From: Pontibacter ramchanderi
GTDB taxonomy: Bacteria; Bacteroidota; Bacteroidia; Cytophagales; Hymenobacteraceae
Assembly: GCF_002846395.1 (NCBI RefSeq)
Contig: NZ_PJMU01000001.1
Span: 310,001 to 374,000 of the forward strand
Reading direction: 5' to 3'
Length of the DNA stretch: 64,000 nt
The notes under the pieces were generated by a model. It was not told where the DNA came from. It worked only from the letters and a program-made list of their open reading frames with translations, and did not search any database. The position numbers and the translations under genes are program-made. Shown in pieces: positions 7,226 through 16,903 of the stretch (positions within the stretch are counted from its first letter, which is position 1; each line of letters begins with the position of its first letter).

Positions 7226-9643
7226 CTATTTCTTTTTGGGAGCGGCTGCCTTTTTAGCCGCTGGTTTTTTAGCGGCGGCTTTCTTGGTAGCCGGTTTTTT
7301 CTCTGTCGTGGCCGTTTCCGCTTTTTTCTTGAATCCACCGCGGCCTTTCTTTTCGGGGGTCTGCTCTGCCAGGTCCAGGCATTCCTGCAGGGTTAGTTCT
7401 GCCGGTTCTTTCCCTTTCGGGATCTTCACGTTTTTCTTACCCACCACAATGTAAGGGCCATACCTGCCATTGAGCACCTGCACTTCCGGGTTATCCGGAA
7501 ACGATTTGATCAGCTTCTCGGCATCCGCCTTACGTTTGGCCTCGATCAGGGCGATCGCTTCTTCAGCAGTAACCGTCATCGGATCCATTGTTTTGGGCAG
7601 CGAGTAGAATTTACTGGCGTGGCTGATGTAAGGACCAAAGCGCCCAATGGCAGCCTTCATTTCCTTTTCTTCATACATGCCCACGATGCGGGGCAGCTTA
7701 AACAGATCCAGGGCGTCTTCCAGCGTCAGACTTTCGATAAACTGACCTTTGCGCAGACTCGCGTAGACAGGTTTATCGCCCGTTTCCGGGTTTTCCTCAC
7801 CCAGCTGCACATAAGGTCCGAAACGACCCAGTTTAGCTAGAATTTTCTGACCGGAAACAGGGTCTATACCTACCTCCCGTGCACCGGATACGTCGGCACG
7901 GTTGATGCTTTCGCTGTTTTCGATGCGTTTGTGAAACTTTTCATAGAAGTTCTCCAGCATCTGCTCCCATTCCTGCTGGCCGTGGGCGATTTCGTCGAAC
8001 TCGGCCTCTACACGGGCCGTGAACGAATAATCGATCACGTTCGGGAAGTGCTCCACCAGGAAATCGTTCACCACCATGGCCATGTCCGTCGGGAACAGTT
8101 TGTTCTTTTCAGCACCCGTGATCTCGGTTTTAGTCTGAGCGCTGATCTGATCATTTTTCAGGGTCAGTACATTGAACTTGCGCTCTTTGCCCTCACGACT
8201 GTCTTTCTCGACATACCCACGTTTTTGAATTGTGGAGATAGTAGGAGCGTAGGTAGAAGGACGGCCGATGCCCATTTCCTCCAGTTTCTTCACCAGGCTG
8301 GCTTCAGTATACCTTGGCGCAGGGCGCGAATAGCGCTGCGTGGCCTGCATCTGGCGCAAGCCAAGAGTCTGGCCGATGCTTAGCGGAGGCAGCATGCCTT
8401 TCACATCCTCGTCACCGCCTTCTTCATCGTCTTTTGACTCGATGTATACCTTCAGGAAGCCCTCGAATTTGATCACCTCACCGGTGGCTATCAGCTTGTC
8501 CGGCTGCGTGGAGATATCGATGGTAGCAGTTGTTTTCTCGATCTCGGCATCAGCCATTTGTGAGGCGATGGCGCGCTTCCAGATCAGTTCATACAAACGC
8601 TGCTCGTTGCGGTCGCTGCTGGCTGTCAACTGCGAAAAGTCAGTTGGGCGGATGGCTTCGTGTGCTTCCTGCGCGCCCGACGATTTTGTTTTGAACCGGC
8701 GTGTCTTCACAAACTTTTCCCCGAATGAATTCCGGATAGCGTTGGAAGCACCCTGTATGGCTTCGTCAGACAGGTTCAGGGAGTCGGTACGCATGTAGGA
8801 AATCTTACCAGCCTCGTACAGGCGCTGCGCTACAGTCATGGTCTGGGCCACGGAGAAGTACAGTTTGCGGCTGGCTTCCTGCTGCAGGGTAGAGGTCGTA
8901 AACGGAGGAGCCGGACTACGTTTGAGTGGCTTGGTCTCCAGGTTACCGATGGTATAACTGGCCCCAACACAACGCTGCAGAAAATCCTGCGCTTCCTGTT
9001 CTGTTTTAAATTTCGTTGGGAGTTCAGCCTCCAACGTCTTGCCCTGCACATCAAACTGGGCCGTTATGCGGAAGCTCGACTCGGCATTGAATTTTTCAAT
9101 CTCGCGTTCGCGCTCTACCACCAGGCGCACCGCCACCGACTGCACACGTCCAGCCGACAGACCGGTTTTGATTTTTTTCCAGAGAACGGGCGACAGCTCA
9201 AAACCCACCAGGCGGTCCAGCACACGGCGGGCCTGCTGTGCGTTTACCAGGTCCATGTCGATGCCACGGGGCGAACTGATGGCGTTGAGAATGGCATTTT
9301 TAGTAATCTCGCGGAACACGATGCGGCGTGTTTTGGCTTCGTTCAGGTTCAGGGCTTCGGTCAGGTGCCAGGAAATGGCTTCTCCCTCCCGGTCGTCGTC
9401 CGATGCCAGCCAAACGGTTTCAGCCTCTTTTGCCAGTTTCTTGAGCTGGGATACCACATCCTTTTTGTCACTTGATATCACATAAGTGGGTTTAAACTTA
9501 TTTTTGATATCAATGGCGTTGTTGTCTTTAGGCAGGTCCCGCACATGACCGAAACTCGATTTCACCACAAAATCTTTTCCCAGGTATCCTTCAATCGTTT
9601 TGGCCTTGGCCGGTGACTCGACTATGACTAAATTTTTTATCAT
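7226..9643 (-). CDS. topA: DNA topoisomerase I (type IA) with Lys/Ala-rich tail
   Basis: Relaxes negative supercoils by cutting one strand through a 5'-phosphotyrosine. The 805-residue protein begins with the TOPRIM fold (VESPAKAKTIEGYLG near 8-22, SDDDREGEAI at 81-90), has the active-site tyrosine Y283 in ISYMRTDS, and continues through the clamp domains. The C-terminal part carries GRFGPYV/GRYGPYIV repeats of the Topo_C family (near 622, 676 and 725) instead of zinc-binding Cys4 modules. The last 35 or so residues are KKPAAKKAAAP-type repeats like a histone H1 tail, likely added DNA contact. The start ATG at 9643 leads directly into the TOPRIM. Confidence 0.95.
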   Translation of the reverse strand: MIKNLVIVESPAKAKTIEGYLGKDFVVKSSFGHVRDLPKDNNAIDIKNKFKPTYVISSDKKDVVSQLKKLAKEAETVWLASDDDREGEAISWHLTEALNLNEAKTRRIVFREITKNAILNAISSPRGIDMDLVNAQQARRVLDRLVGFELSPVLWKKIKTGLSAGRVQSVAVRLVVEREREIEKFNAESSFRITAQFDVQGKTLEAELPTKFKTEQEAQDFLQRCVGASYTIGNLETKPLKRSPAPPFTTSTLQQEASRKLYFSVAQTMTVAQRLYEAGKISYMRTDSLNLSDEAIQGASNAIRNSFGEKFVKTRRFKTKSSGAQEAHEAIRPTDFSQLTASSDRNEQRLYELIWKRAIASQMADAEIEKTTATIDISTQPDKLIATGEVIKFEGFLKVYIESKDDEEGGDEDVKGMLPPLSIGQTLGLRQMQATQRYSRPAPRYTEASLVKKLEEMGIGRPSTYAPTISTIQKRGYVEKDSREGKERKFNVLTLKNDQISAQTKTEITGAEKNKLFPTDMAMVVNDFLVEHFPNVIDYSFTARVEAEFDEIAHGQQEWEQMLENFYEKFHKRIENSESINRADVSGAREVGIDPVSGQKILAKLGRFGPYVQLGEENPETGDKPVYASLRKGQFIESLTLEDALDLFKLPRIVGMYEEKEMKAAIGRFGPYISHASKFYSLPKTMDPMTVTAEEAIALIEAKRKADAEKLIKSFPDNPEVQVLNGRYGPYIVVGKKNVKIPKGKEPAELTLQECLDLAEQTPEKKGRGGFKKKAETATTEKKPATKKAAAKKPAAKKAAAPKKK

Positions 9644-9809
9644 CCTTTATATTTAGGGGCGATTCGTTTGAATTTTGCCCAAAGTTCAAATTTTTTTTCA
9701 AACATATACAACCTGAAATTGATAACATAGGTTTAACATGCCAACATTGTTTTGCTGAACAGGCTGTTTTATTAGCTTAACTATCTATACGGACCACTTT
9801 TATATTTAT

Positions 9810-10298
9810 ATGCAACGATTGTTAGTCATTTGCCGCCATGCCGAGTCAAATGATCCTTTTCCGCTACAACCTGACTTCGAGCGGGAACTTACGAAAAACG
9901 GGCAGCATCAGGCACGAATTACCGGTCAGTGGCTACGGGATTCGTTTCAGAAGGTCGACGCCATCCTTAGCAGCCCGGCTCCACGCGCCTGCCTGACCGC
10001 CAAGTTGATGGCCGATAAACTGTATTTCGATGCAGAGCAGATCAATTACGAGCCAGACCTCTACAATGCCCGCGAAAGCGTACTGGTGAACGTATTGGCT
10101 AAATTACCAGATCATATCACACGTGTGCTCCTGGTAGGTCATAATCCAGGTATAACAAGCCTCACCCGTACGCTCACAGGACAGCACGTTGCCTATCTCG
10201 AACCAGCCGGTGCATACGCCATTAAACTGGAATTGGACAAGTGGGAGGAACTACACATCAAAACCGGAAAGCTGGAATCGCAGTTCGTGCAGTCCTGA
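9810..10298 (+). CDS. sixA: SixA-like phosphohistidine phosphatase
   Basis: Small histidine-phosphatase (RHG) protein of 162 residues. The catalytic LVICRHAES block is at residues 5-13, with an SSPAPRACLTA stretch in the middle and the second histidine in LLVGHNPGIT near residue 111. Family members remove phosphate from histidine of phosphotransfer proteins such as HPt domains. It lies 96 bases upstream of the ParA/chemosensory block on the same strand; action on the CheA HPt is a conceivable but untested link. A housekeeping role is just as possible. Confidence 0.85.
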   Translation: MQRLLVICRHAESNDPFPLQPDFERELTKNGQHQARITGQWLRDSFQKVDAILSSPAPRACLTAKLMADKLYFDAEQINYEPDLYNARESVLVNVLAKLPDHITRVLLVGHNPGITSLTRTLTGQHVAYLEPAGAYAIKLELDKWEELHIKTGKLESQFVQS

Positions 10299-10394
10299 GG
10301 GCAGCATGCTCAAAGCAACAAAACTTGTCAATTTTTTTTGATAGCTTTAGACTCTCTAAATTATTGCACCTATACCTGATCATCAAAAAGCCGG

Positions 10395-11141
10395 ATGAAA
10401 ACCAAAATAGTAGCCGTAATTAATCAAAAGGGCGGCACAGGCAAAACCACCACCACCATCAACCTGGGCAGTGCTCTGAGCAAACTGGGCCACAAGGTCC
10501 TGTTAGTTGACCTTGATCCACAGAGTAATCTTTCCTACAGCCTGGCTGTCGCTTCGCCGGACTATACGCTGGCAGAAGCCTTTTTAGGCACACATTCTTT
10601 TAAGGATATTCTGGTCGAAAAAGACGGGCTATGGGTAGCACCAGGGTCAAACGAACTAGTAGATGTCGAGATATCACTGGTGGCGCAGCCAGACCGGGAG
10701 CAATTTTTGAAAACGATGCTCCAGCAAGTGAAAGGCTTTGATTATGTGTTGATTGACTGCCCGCCTTCGCTCTCGGTGCTTACCCTGAATGCCCTGACAG
10801 CTGCGCATGAGGTGCTTATACCTTTGCAAATGGAGGTGCTGACGCTACAGGGCCTGGACCAAATCATGCAAACGATCGGGAAAGTAAAAAAAGCCTTCAA
10901 CCCGAAACTTAAAATAAAGGGAATCGTAGTGGTCATGTTTGATGTGCGTCGCAAACTAAGCCAAGAGGTACTGGCATACCTGCAGGAGAACGTGAAAGAA
11001 AAGATTTTCGAAAGTCAGATCAGGCTAAACGTGAAGCTGGCCGAGGCTCCCTCTTTTGGGAAAAGTGTGCTTGATTATGACAGCTCTTCTAACGGCGCAA
11101 AAGATTATGCTGCGCTTGCCGCAGAATTCAGTGAGGCATAA
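10395..11141 (+). CDS. ParA/Soj-family ATPase next to chemosensory genes
   Basis: 248-residue ParA-type ATPase with the deviant Walker A KGGTGKTTTT (12-21), the switch/Walker B region LLVDLDPQSNLS near 35 and YVLIDCPPSLSVLTLNAL near 116. Such proteins bind DNA non-specifically in the ATP state and are released when a partner stimulates hydrolysis. No ParB gene or parS-like site is seen; the next gene, 133 bases on, is a soluble chemoreceptor. In Rhodobacter sphaeroides PpfA and in Vibrio ParC, ParA homologues encoded in che clusters position chemosensory arrays, and that role is the best inference here. Chromosome-partition Soj is less likely without ParB. Confidence 0.85.
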   Translation: MKTKIVAVINQKGGTGKTTTTINLGSALSKLGHKVLLVDLDPQSNLSYSLAVASPDYTLAEAFLGTHSFKDILVEKDGLWVAPGSNELVDVEISLVAQPDREQFLKTMLQQVKGFDYVLIDCPPSLSVLTLNALTAAHEVLIPLQMEVLTLQGLDQIMQTIGKVKKAFNPKLKIKGIVVVMFDVRRKLSQEVLAYLQENVKEKIFESQIRLNVKLAEAPSFGKSVLDYDSSSNGAKDYAALAAEFSEA

Positions 11142-11148
11142 CACATGG

Positions 11149-11180
11149 TTGCGAACAATCGCAATTTTTTAAGTAAATTG
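11149..11180 (+). promoter_or_regulatory. hairpin plus promoter-like elements between parA and the chemoreceptor gene
   Basis: TTGCGA-ACAA-TCGCAA is a perfect 6-bp dyad followed by six T residues, so it may be a weak terminator or attenuator after parA. The same stretch also offers a Bacteroidota-type promoter: TTG at 11149 and TAAATTG at 11174-11180 with 22 bases between. Either use would let the receptor gene be expressed at a level different from parA. Confidence 0.35.
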
Positions 11181-11274
11181 CAGTAACATTCCCTTTGTAC
11201 TGTTCAGCCTGTCAGATCAACCTGATGCTGACAAAGGGCCGAGCAGATGACAAACCCCATACAACCCTAAACAT

Positions 11275-14200
11275 ATGGCCTTAGGTAAAAATTTGAAGCT
11301 GAGCAAAGACAAGCTCATTAGTGACGTAGAAACCAGCCAACCAGAAAAGTCGACTCCGGCGCGAACCAAAGCTAAACAGCAGGCGCCCACTGCCACCACA
11401 ACCGTGGAAGAAAGGCGGGACACGCCACAACCGAAGTCTGTTGATGCTGATGCGGCTAATCCGGCAGCAAAGGCCGCTGGGCCTGATGCGGCAAAGAAAG
11501 ACGCTGGCCTCAGTAAACTTGCTGTGAAAGGCGCCTCTAATGGTAAACAAAGCCAAAAGCAGGTATTGCCCTCCAGTCCCGAATACATTGGCGAGCAACT
11601 CAACAAAGTGCTTTATGCCCTCGATGCCTTCAAAAAGGGTGATATTTCGGTTCGACTGACCAAACAGAACGACGACATCTTCGCCGAGATCGCTGAAGCC
11701 TACAACTCGATGGTGGAAATGATCGGTGGTGTGGGTGGCGAGGTATCGCGCATCTCAAAAGTAGCCGGGGTGGAGGGTAACCTGAAAGCCCGTGCCTCAG
11801 CCGAGAACGCTTCCGGTTTCTGGAAGGACATGATCAACAACATCAACGGCCTGGTGGACTCTATTGCGGTTCCGGTACTTGAAGTGGGGAAAGTACTGAA
11901 GAACATCTCGCGTGGTAACCTGGACGAGACCTTCCAGATCCCGGTATCAGGTGACTTCAAGGTAATGGCCGAAACCATTAACCGCACGATTGACAACCTG
12001 AACCTGTTTGCGGGTGAGGTAACGCGTGTGGCGCTTGAGGTGGGTACCGAGGGTAAACTGGGTGGACAGGCATCGGTTCCGAACGTGGCCGGTGTATGGA
12101 AGGACCTGACAGATAATGTAAATACCATGGCCAGCAACCTGACCTCGCAGGTACGTGACATCTCGAATGTGGCAACTGCGGTGGCGAAAGGTAACCTGGC
12201 TCAGAAAGTATCGGTGGATGTACGCGGTGAGTTTGCCCAGCTGAAGGACAACATGAACCAGATGGTGGACTCGCTCAACATCTTCGCCGACGAAGTAACC
12301 CGTGTGGCTCGTGAAGTAGGAACAGAAGGACGTCTGGGCGGCCAGGCCAAAGTGCCGAACGTAGGCGGGGTTTGGAAAGACCTTACCGACAATGTGAACA
12401 CCATGGCCTCCAACCTGACCTCTCAGATGCGTGACATTGCAAACGTATCCACAGCAGTTGCAAAAGGTGACCTGACTCAGAAAATCACGGTGAACGTACG
12501 CGGCGAGATGGCCGAGCTGAAAGACATCATCAACCAAATGGTGGACTCGCTCAACATCTTCGCCGGTGAGGTAACTCGAGTGGCTCGTGAAGTAGGAACA
12601 GAAGGTAAACTGGGCGGACAGGCAGCTGTACCAAATGTAGAGGGTACCTGGAAAGAACTGACTGACAACGTGAACCTGATGGCCGGCAACCTGACGCTGC
12701 AGGTACGCGACATTGCTGAGGTAGCGACTGCGGTGGCGAAAGGTGACCTGACCCAGAAAGTGTCGGTGGACGTGAAAGGTGAGCTGGGTGACCTTAAGGA
12801 CATATTGAATGAAATGGTGGACCGACTGAATGTGTTTGGCGCGGAAGTAACCCGTGTGGCACGTGAGGTAGGAACCGAAGGTATACTGGGTGGCCAGGCA
12901 AACGTGCCAAACGTAGCAGGCATCTGGAAAGAACTTACGGACAACGTGAACTACATGGCGTCCAACCTGACGCTGCAGGTACGTGACATTGCCAAGGTAG
13001 CCACCGCCGTAGCGAAAGGTGATTTGAGCCAGAAGATTACCGTGAACGTACGCGGTGAACTTGCTGATCTGAAAGAGAACCTGAACCAGATGGTGGACTC
13101 CCTGAACATCTTTGCTGACGAGGTAACCCGTGTGGCAAGAGAAGTGGGTACGGAAGGGCGTCTCGGCGGCCAGGCATCGGTGCCTAATGTGGGCGGTGTT
13201 TGGAAAGACCTAACCGATAATGTGAACACCATGGCCTCCAACCTGACCCTGCAGGTACGCGACATCGCGAATGTGGCGACTGCGGTGGCGAAAGGTGATC
13301 TGGCGCAGAAAGTGTCGGTGGATGTGAAAGGTGAGCTGGGCGAGTTGAAGGAAAACATCAACCGCATGGTGGACTCGCTCAACATCTTCGCCGGTGAGGT
13401 AACCCGTGTGGCCCTCGAGGTAGGTACCGAAGGTAAGCTGGGCGGTCAGGCAACTGTGCCTAATGTTGGCGGTGTTTGGAAAGACCTTACTGACAATGTA
13501 AATACAATGGCCTCTAACCTGACAACACAGGTGCGAGGTATAGCAAAGGTTGCTACTGCGGTGGCAAAAGGCGACTTGAGCCAGAAAATTACGGTAGAAG
13601 CACGTGGTGAGCTCCTTGATTTGAAGGAGAACCTGAACGAAATGGTGGACTCGCTCAATATATTTGGTGACGAGGTAACCAGAGTGGCACGTGAAGTAGG
13701 TACCGAGGGTAAACTAGGTGGCCAGGCCAACGTGCCAAACGTAGCCGGTACCTGGAAAGACCTCACCGACAACGTGAACTACATGGCCTCCAACCTGACT
13801 TCTCAGGTACGGGACATTGCCAAAGTAGCCACCGCCGTGGCGAAAGGTGATTTGAGCCAGAAGATCACAGTTGAAGCACGCGGCGAACTACTCGACCTGA
13901 AGGAGAACTTAAACCAAATGGTGGACTCCCTGAACATCTTTGCCGACGAGGTAACCCGTGTGGCTAGAGAAGTGGGTACAGAAGGTCGCCTCGGCGGCCA
14001 GGCCAATGTACCGAAAGTGCGTGGTACCTGGAAAGAACTTACCGACAATGTGAACACCATGGCCTCCAACCTGACCCTGCAGGTACGCGACATTGCCAAG
14101 GTAGCGACTGCGGTGGCGAAAGGTGACCTGACTCAGAAAGTGTCTGTGGATGTGAAAGGTGAGCTGGGCGAGTTGAAGGAAAACATCAACCGCATGGTGG

Positions 14201-15840
14201 ACTCGCTCAACATCTTCGCCGGTGAGGTAACCCGTGTGGCCCTCGAGGTAGGTACCGAAGGTAAACTAGGCGGACAGGCCAATGTACCGAATGTAGCCGG
14301 TGTTTGGAAAGACCTTACCGACAATGTAAATACGATGGCCTCTAACCTGACAACACAGGTGCGAGGTATAGTAAAAGTAGTAACCGCTGTATCAAAAGGT
14401 GACCTGACACAAAAGCTGACGCTGGAGGCAAGAGGCGAGATGGCAGAACTGGCCGATACCATTAATACCATGGTGATTGACCTGAACCGCCTGGCGGGTG
14501 AGGTTAGCCGCGTGGCCAGAGTAGCGGGTGTGGAAGGTAAACTGACCGAGCGTGCTACGCTGCAAGGTGTAGGTGGCAGCTGGAAAGAACTGGTAGATAC
14601 CCTGAATGATCTTTTGGAGTCCATTGTAACGCCGGTACTGGAAGTATCCCGTGTAGTACGTGCCATCTCTGAAGGTGATTTGACCCAGAAAGTAGAGGCC
14701 CATACCGCTGGTGATATCCTGGATATGGCCAATGCCCTGAACCTGGCAGTTGACAACCTGAACGCCCTTTTAGGTGAAATCAATGACTCTTCGCTGGTAG
14801 TAGGAAGCTCGTCTGAAGAAATGGCAGGCAAAGGTTTGGAAATGAACCGTGTGACGCTGGACGTGGCGCTTGCCATGCAGCAGATGGCGGAAGGTGCCCA
14901 GAATCAGGCCCTTAAGACAGACCAGGCCTTTAAACTGATAGAAGAAATCATGAAAACCACGAAAGACACGGCTAACCGTGCGGAAGTGGTGAACAAATCG
15001 GCCTTACTGGGTGAGGAAACCTCGCAACTGGGTCTGAAAACAGTAGCGGAAGTGGTGAAGAACATGGAAGAGATCTCCAGTTCGGCATCGCTTACTTCTA
15101 AAACCATTGAAGTACTGAGCGTACGCTCACAGGAAATATCCAAATCGCTTGGTGTGATTACCGACATTGCCGCACAAACCAACTTGCTCGCCCTGAACGC
15201 TGCCATTGAGGCGGCCCGTGCAGGTGAGGCAGGACGTGGCTTCGCGGTGGTAGCCGAAGAGATCCGTAAACTGGCCGAGGGATCCCGTAAGTCAGCCAGC
15301 GAGATTGCTACCCTGGTTGAGGACGTGAAAAAAGACACCGCCTCTGCTGCGATGGCGATTTCGACCATGGAAGGCCGCGTATTGAAAGGAAAGAATGCTA
15401 CATTCGAAGCATCCGGCGCCTTTAAGAACATTGCGGCATCCAGCGGTGAAACACTCCGTACCGCGCAGGACATCCTGACAGCAACCGAGGTACAGAAGTC
15501 ATCCATCGGGGACGTAGTGAAGTACGTGGAGGAAGTAGTAGCCATTGCCGAGCAAACAGCCTCTGGTACGCAGCAGGTAGCCAGTACAGCCAAGCAACTG
15601 TCTACTTCGATGCAGGAGCTGACTTCTTCCTCTCAGAACCTGAACGACATTGCTGCTGACCTGCAGATCAGTATCTCCGCCTTCAAACTGGTGGATGGTA
15701 ACCTGGTGTTTAACCATAGCCCTAGCAACCGTCGTTTGGCTTCTATGCCTGCCAAACCAAAGCAGAAGCAGTTGGCAGGTAACGCTCGTCTAAGCTCCGT
15801 TAGCTCCAGAAATAAGAATAGCGAGGACAATAGCAGATAA
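11275..15840 (+). CDS. giant soluble poly-HAMP methyl-accepting chemotaxis protein
   Basis: 1521-residue chemoreceptor without any membrane segment. Residues 1-105 are a disordered Lys/Ala/Pro/Gln-rich tail. A first HAMP-like helix pair ([19 protein letters not shown]) follows, then eleven units of exactly 92 residues (160-1171). The nine central units share EVGTEGxLGGQAxVPNV and TDNVNxMASNLTxQVR with one another and with HAMP repeats of fungal group III (Nik1-type) histidine kinases. The MCP signalling domain starts near 1172; its hairpin tip is [20 protein letters not shown] near 1300. No PAS, GAF or ligand-binding domain is present, so the poly-HAMP rod itself, or the tail, must receive the signal. 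It heads the cheW-cheY-cheB-cheA-cheC run. Confidence 0.95.
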   Translation: MALGKNLKLSKDKLISDVETSQPEKSTPARTKAKQQAPTATTTVEERRDTPQPKSVDADAANPAAKAAGPDAAKKDAGLSKLAVKGASNGKQSQKQVLPSSPEYIGEQLNKVLYALDAFKKGDISVRLTKQNDDIFAEIAEAYNSMVEMIGGVGGEVSRISKVAGVEGNLKARASAENASGFWKDMINNINGLVDSIAVPVLEVGKVLKNISRGNLDETFQIPVSGDFKVMAETINRTIDNLNLFAGEVTRVALEVGTEGKLGGQASVPNVAGVWKDLTDNVNTMASNLTSQVRDISNVATAVAKGNLAQKVSVDVRGEFAQLKDNMNQMVDSLNIFADEVTRVAREVGTEGRLGGQAKVPNVGGVWKDLTDNVNTMASNLTSQMRDIANVSTAVAKGDLTQKITVNVRGEMAELKDIINQMVDSLNIFAGEVTRVAREVGTEGKLGGQAAVPNVEGTWKELTDNVNLMAGNLTLQVRDIAEVATAVAKGDLTQKVSVDVKGELGDLKDILNEMVDRLNVFGAEVTRVAREVGTEGILGGQANVPNVAGIWKELTDNVNYMASNLTLQVRDIAKVATAVAKGDLSQKITVNVRGELADLKENLNQMVDSLNIFADEVTRVAREVGTEGRLGGQASVPNVGGVWKDLTDNVNTMASNLTLQVRDIANVATAVAKGDLAQKVSVDVKGELGELKENINRMVDSLNIFAGEVTRVALEVGTEGKLGGQATVPNVGGVWKDLTDNVNTMASNLTTQVRGIAKVATAVAKGDLSQKITVEARGELLDLKENLNEMVDSLNIFGDEVTRVAREVGTEGKLGGQANVPNVAGTWKDLTDNVNYMASNLTSQVRDIAKVATAVAKGDLSQKITVEARGELLDLKENLNQMVDSLNIFADEVTRVAREVGTEGRLGGQANVPKVRGTWKELTDNVNTMASNLTLQVRDIAKVATAVAKGDLTQKVSVDVKGELGELKENINRMVDSLNIFAGEVTRVALEVGTEGKLGGQANVPNVAGVWKDLTDNVNTMASNLTTQVRGIVKVVTAVSKGDLTQKLTLEARGEMAELADTINTMVIDLNRLAGEVSRVARVAGVEGKLTERATLQGVGGSWKELVDTLNDLLESIVTPVLEVSRVVRAISEGDLTQKVEAHTAGDILDMANALNLAVDNLNALLGEINDSSLVVGSSSEEMAGKGLEMNRVTLDVALAMQQMAEGAQNQALKTDQAFKLIEEIMKTTKDTANRAEVVNKSALLGEETSQLGLKTVAEVVKNMEEISSSASLTSKTIEVLSVRSQEISKSLGVITDIAAQTNLLALNAAIEAARAGEAGRGFAVVAEEIRKLAEGSRKSASEIATLVEDVKKDTASAAMAISTMEGRVLKGKNATFEASGAFKNIAASSGETLRTAQDILTATEVQKSSIGDVVKYVEEVVAIAEQTASGTQQVASTAKQLSTSMQELTSSSQNLNDIAADLQISISAFKLVDGNLVFNHSPSNRRLASMPAKPKQKQLAGNARLSSVSSRNKNSEDNSR
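11752..14787 (+). repeat. eleven in-frame 276-bp tandem repeats (poly-HAMP array)
   Basis: Unit boundaries fall every 276 bases from 11752 to 14787 without a single indel. Units 2-10 (12028-14511) are close to one another and the first and last are diverged. A higher-order period of 828 bases (three units) is visible: about 105 bases from 13330 recur identically from 14158, and 13021 and 13481 have near-copies at 13849 and 14309. Confidence 0.93.
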
Positions 15841-15854
15841 CCCGATTTGGACTG

Positions 15855-16451
15855 ATGAAAGAGAAGACCAACAAAAAGGAGGAGCAATCTGTGAGCGAAG
15901 CTACGGAAAACAAGTCGCAGACGATTGCTGAAACCGCAGTAGCTGCTACTGATAATCCGGCTAAACCAGATCTACTAAAGGAAGAGATGATCCATCTGAT
16001 CGTCTTTAAACTGGGTGGGGAGGAATACGGAATCAAAATTGACCAGGTGAAGGAAGTTACGGTTACTCCGAGTGTGACCCGGATGCCACGCACCCCAGAT
16101 TTTATAAAAGGTGTTGCCAATATTCGGGGCGATATTATCGCTATCATGAATTTGGAAGAACGCTTTGGCATACGTCCGGTTCCGGTGGACAGCGATCTGA
16201 ATCCTCAGATTACCTATACCCTGGTTATAGAGGCGAAGGAATACAGCATCGGGGTTATCGTGCGCGAAGTACCGCAGTCCCTGAACCTTTCGATGACCAA
16301 GATAGACAAGACCCCATCGTTTTTACAGGATATCAACATCCATGAAAATTACATTGAGGGGATTGCCAAAGTAAACAATCGCTTGATCATTGTGCTGGAT
16401 ATGTACAAAATCCTGACAAATGACGAGATCAGGGAATTGAAGAGTAATTAA
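15855..16451 (+). CDS. cheW: CheW coupling protein
   Basis: Adaptor that links chemoreceptors to CheA. The 198-residue protein has a charged, low-complexity leader of about 45 residues, then a complete CheW SH3-like domain: HLIVFKLGGEEYGIKIDQVKE from about 47, GVANIRGDIIAIMNLEERF near 88-106 and GIAKVNNRLIIVLDMYKIL near the end. The start lies 14 bases after the receptor stop, consistent with one transcript. The long N-terminal leader is longer than in typical CheW and its role is unknown. Confidence 0.95.
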   Translation: MKEKTNKKEEQSVSEATENKSQTIAETAVAATDNPAKPDLLKEEMIHLIVFKLGGEEYGIKIDQVKEVTVTPSVTRMPRTPDFIKGVANIRGDIIAIMNLEERFGIRPVPVDSDLNPQITYTLVIEAKEYSIGVIVREVPQSLNLSMTKIDKTPSFLQDINIHENYIEGIAKVNNRLIIVLDMYKILTNDEIRELKSN

Positions 16452-16486
16452 AGCAATTCATTCAAATTGAAGCTATACTTTAAAGT

Positions 16487-16849
16487 ATGAAAAGAATTCT
16501 GATTGTAGATGACTCATTCTACATGCGCACCATGCTCAAAAACATGCTCACAGATGCAGGTTATGAGATAGTTGGTGAGGCTCCTAATGGGCAGACAGCT
16601 CTGGAACTTGCAAAAGAGACCAATCCTGACCTGATCACCCTGGATGTGATCCTTCCGGATAATACCGGACTTGATGTTTTGAAAGGCATCAAGGCAGATC
16701 AGCCTGACATGAAGATCGTGATTGTAAGCGCCGTGGGGCAGGAGGTGATTGTGAATGAAGCCTTGGAGTACGGTGCAATTTCCTATATCGTAAAGCCATT
16801 TTCAGAAGAGAAGGTACTGGAGGTGGTAAAGAAAGCGCTGGAAGAATAG
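16487..16849 (+). CDS. cheY: CheY-like single-domain response regulator
   Basis: 120-residue receiver domain with the full phosphorylation site: acidic pair D8 D9, phospho-acceptor D53 (TLDVILP), S81 (IVSAVG) and K103 (VKPF). It is the likely output of the CheA in this cluster. No flagellar switch gene is seen in the window, so the target could be gliding, pilus or another process. Because CheB here lacks a phospho-acceptor, CheY and the CheC phosphatase would be the main phosphorelay branch. Confidence 0.93.
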   Translation: MKRILIVDDSFYMRTMLKNMLTDAGYEIVGEAPNGQTALELAKETNPDLITLDVILPDNTGLDVLKGIKADQPDMKIVIVSAVGQEVIVNEALEYGAISYIVKPFSEEKVLEVVKKALEE

Positions 16850-16903
16850 CAACTTTCTGACCAGAGGAGTACACATTGTTGGTTGTAGGAAAGGGAGAGT
16901 ACT

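Noticed and set aside
10395..11141. ParA as the chromosome-partition Soj
   Set aside because: No parB or parS nearby and the neighbour is a chemoreceptor; not fully excluded.
13536..13542. AGGTATA as a restriction-type palindrome
   Set aside because: The heptamer is not self-complementary, and copies extend into GTATAC only in part of cases.
14133..14876. Long minus-strand frames (up to 247 codons) across the poly-HAMP array
   Set aside because: They repeat with the 276-bp period of the real gene and encode Ser/Thr/Arg-rich low-complexity sequence; shadows.
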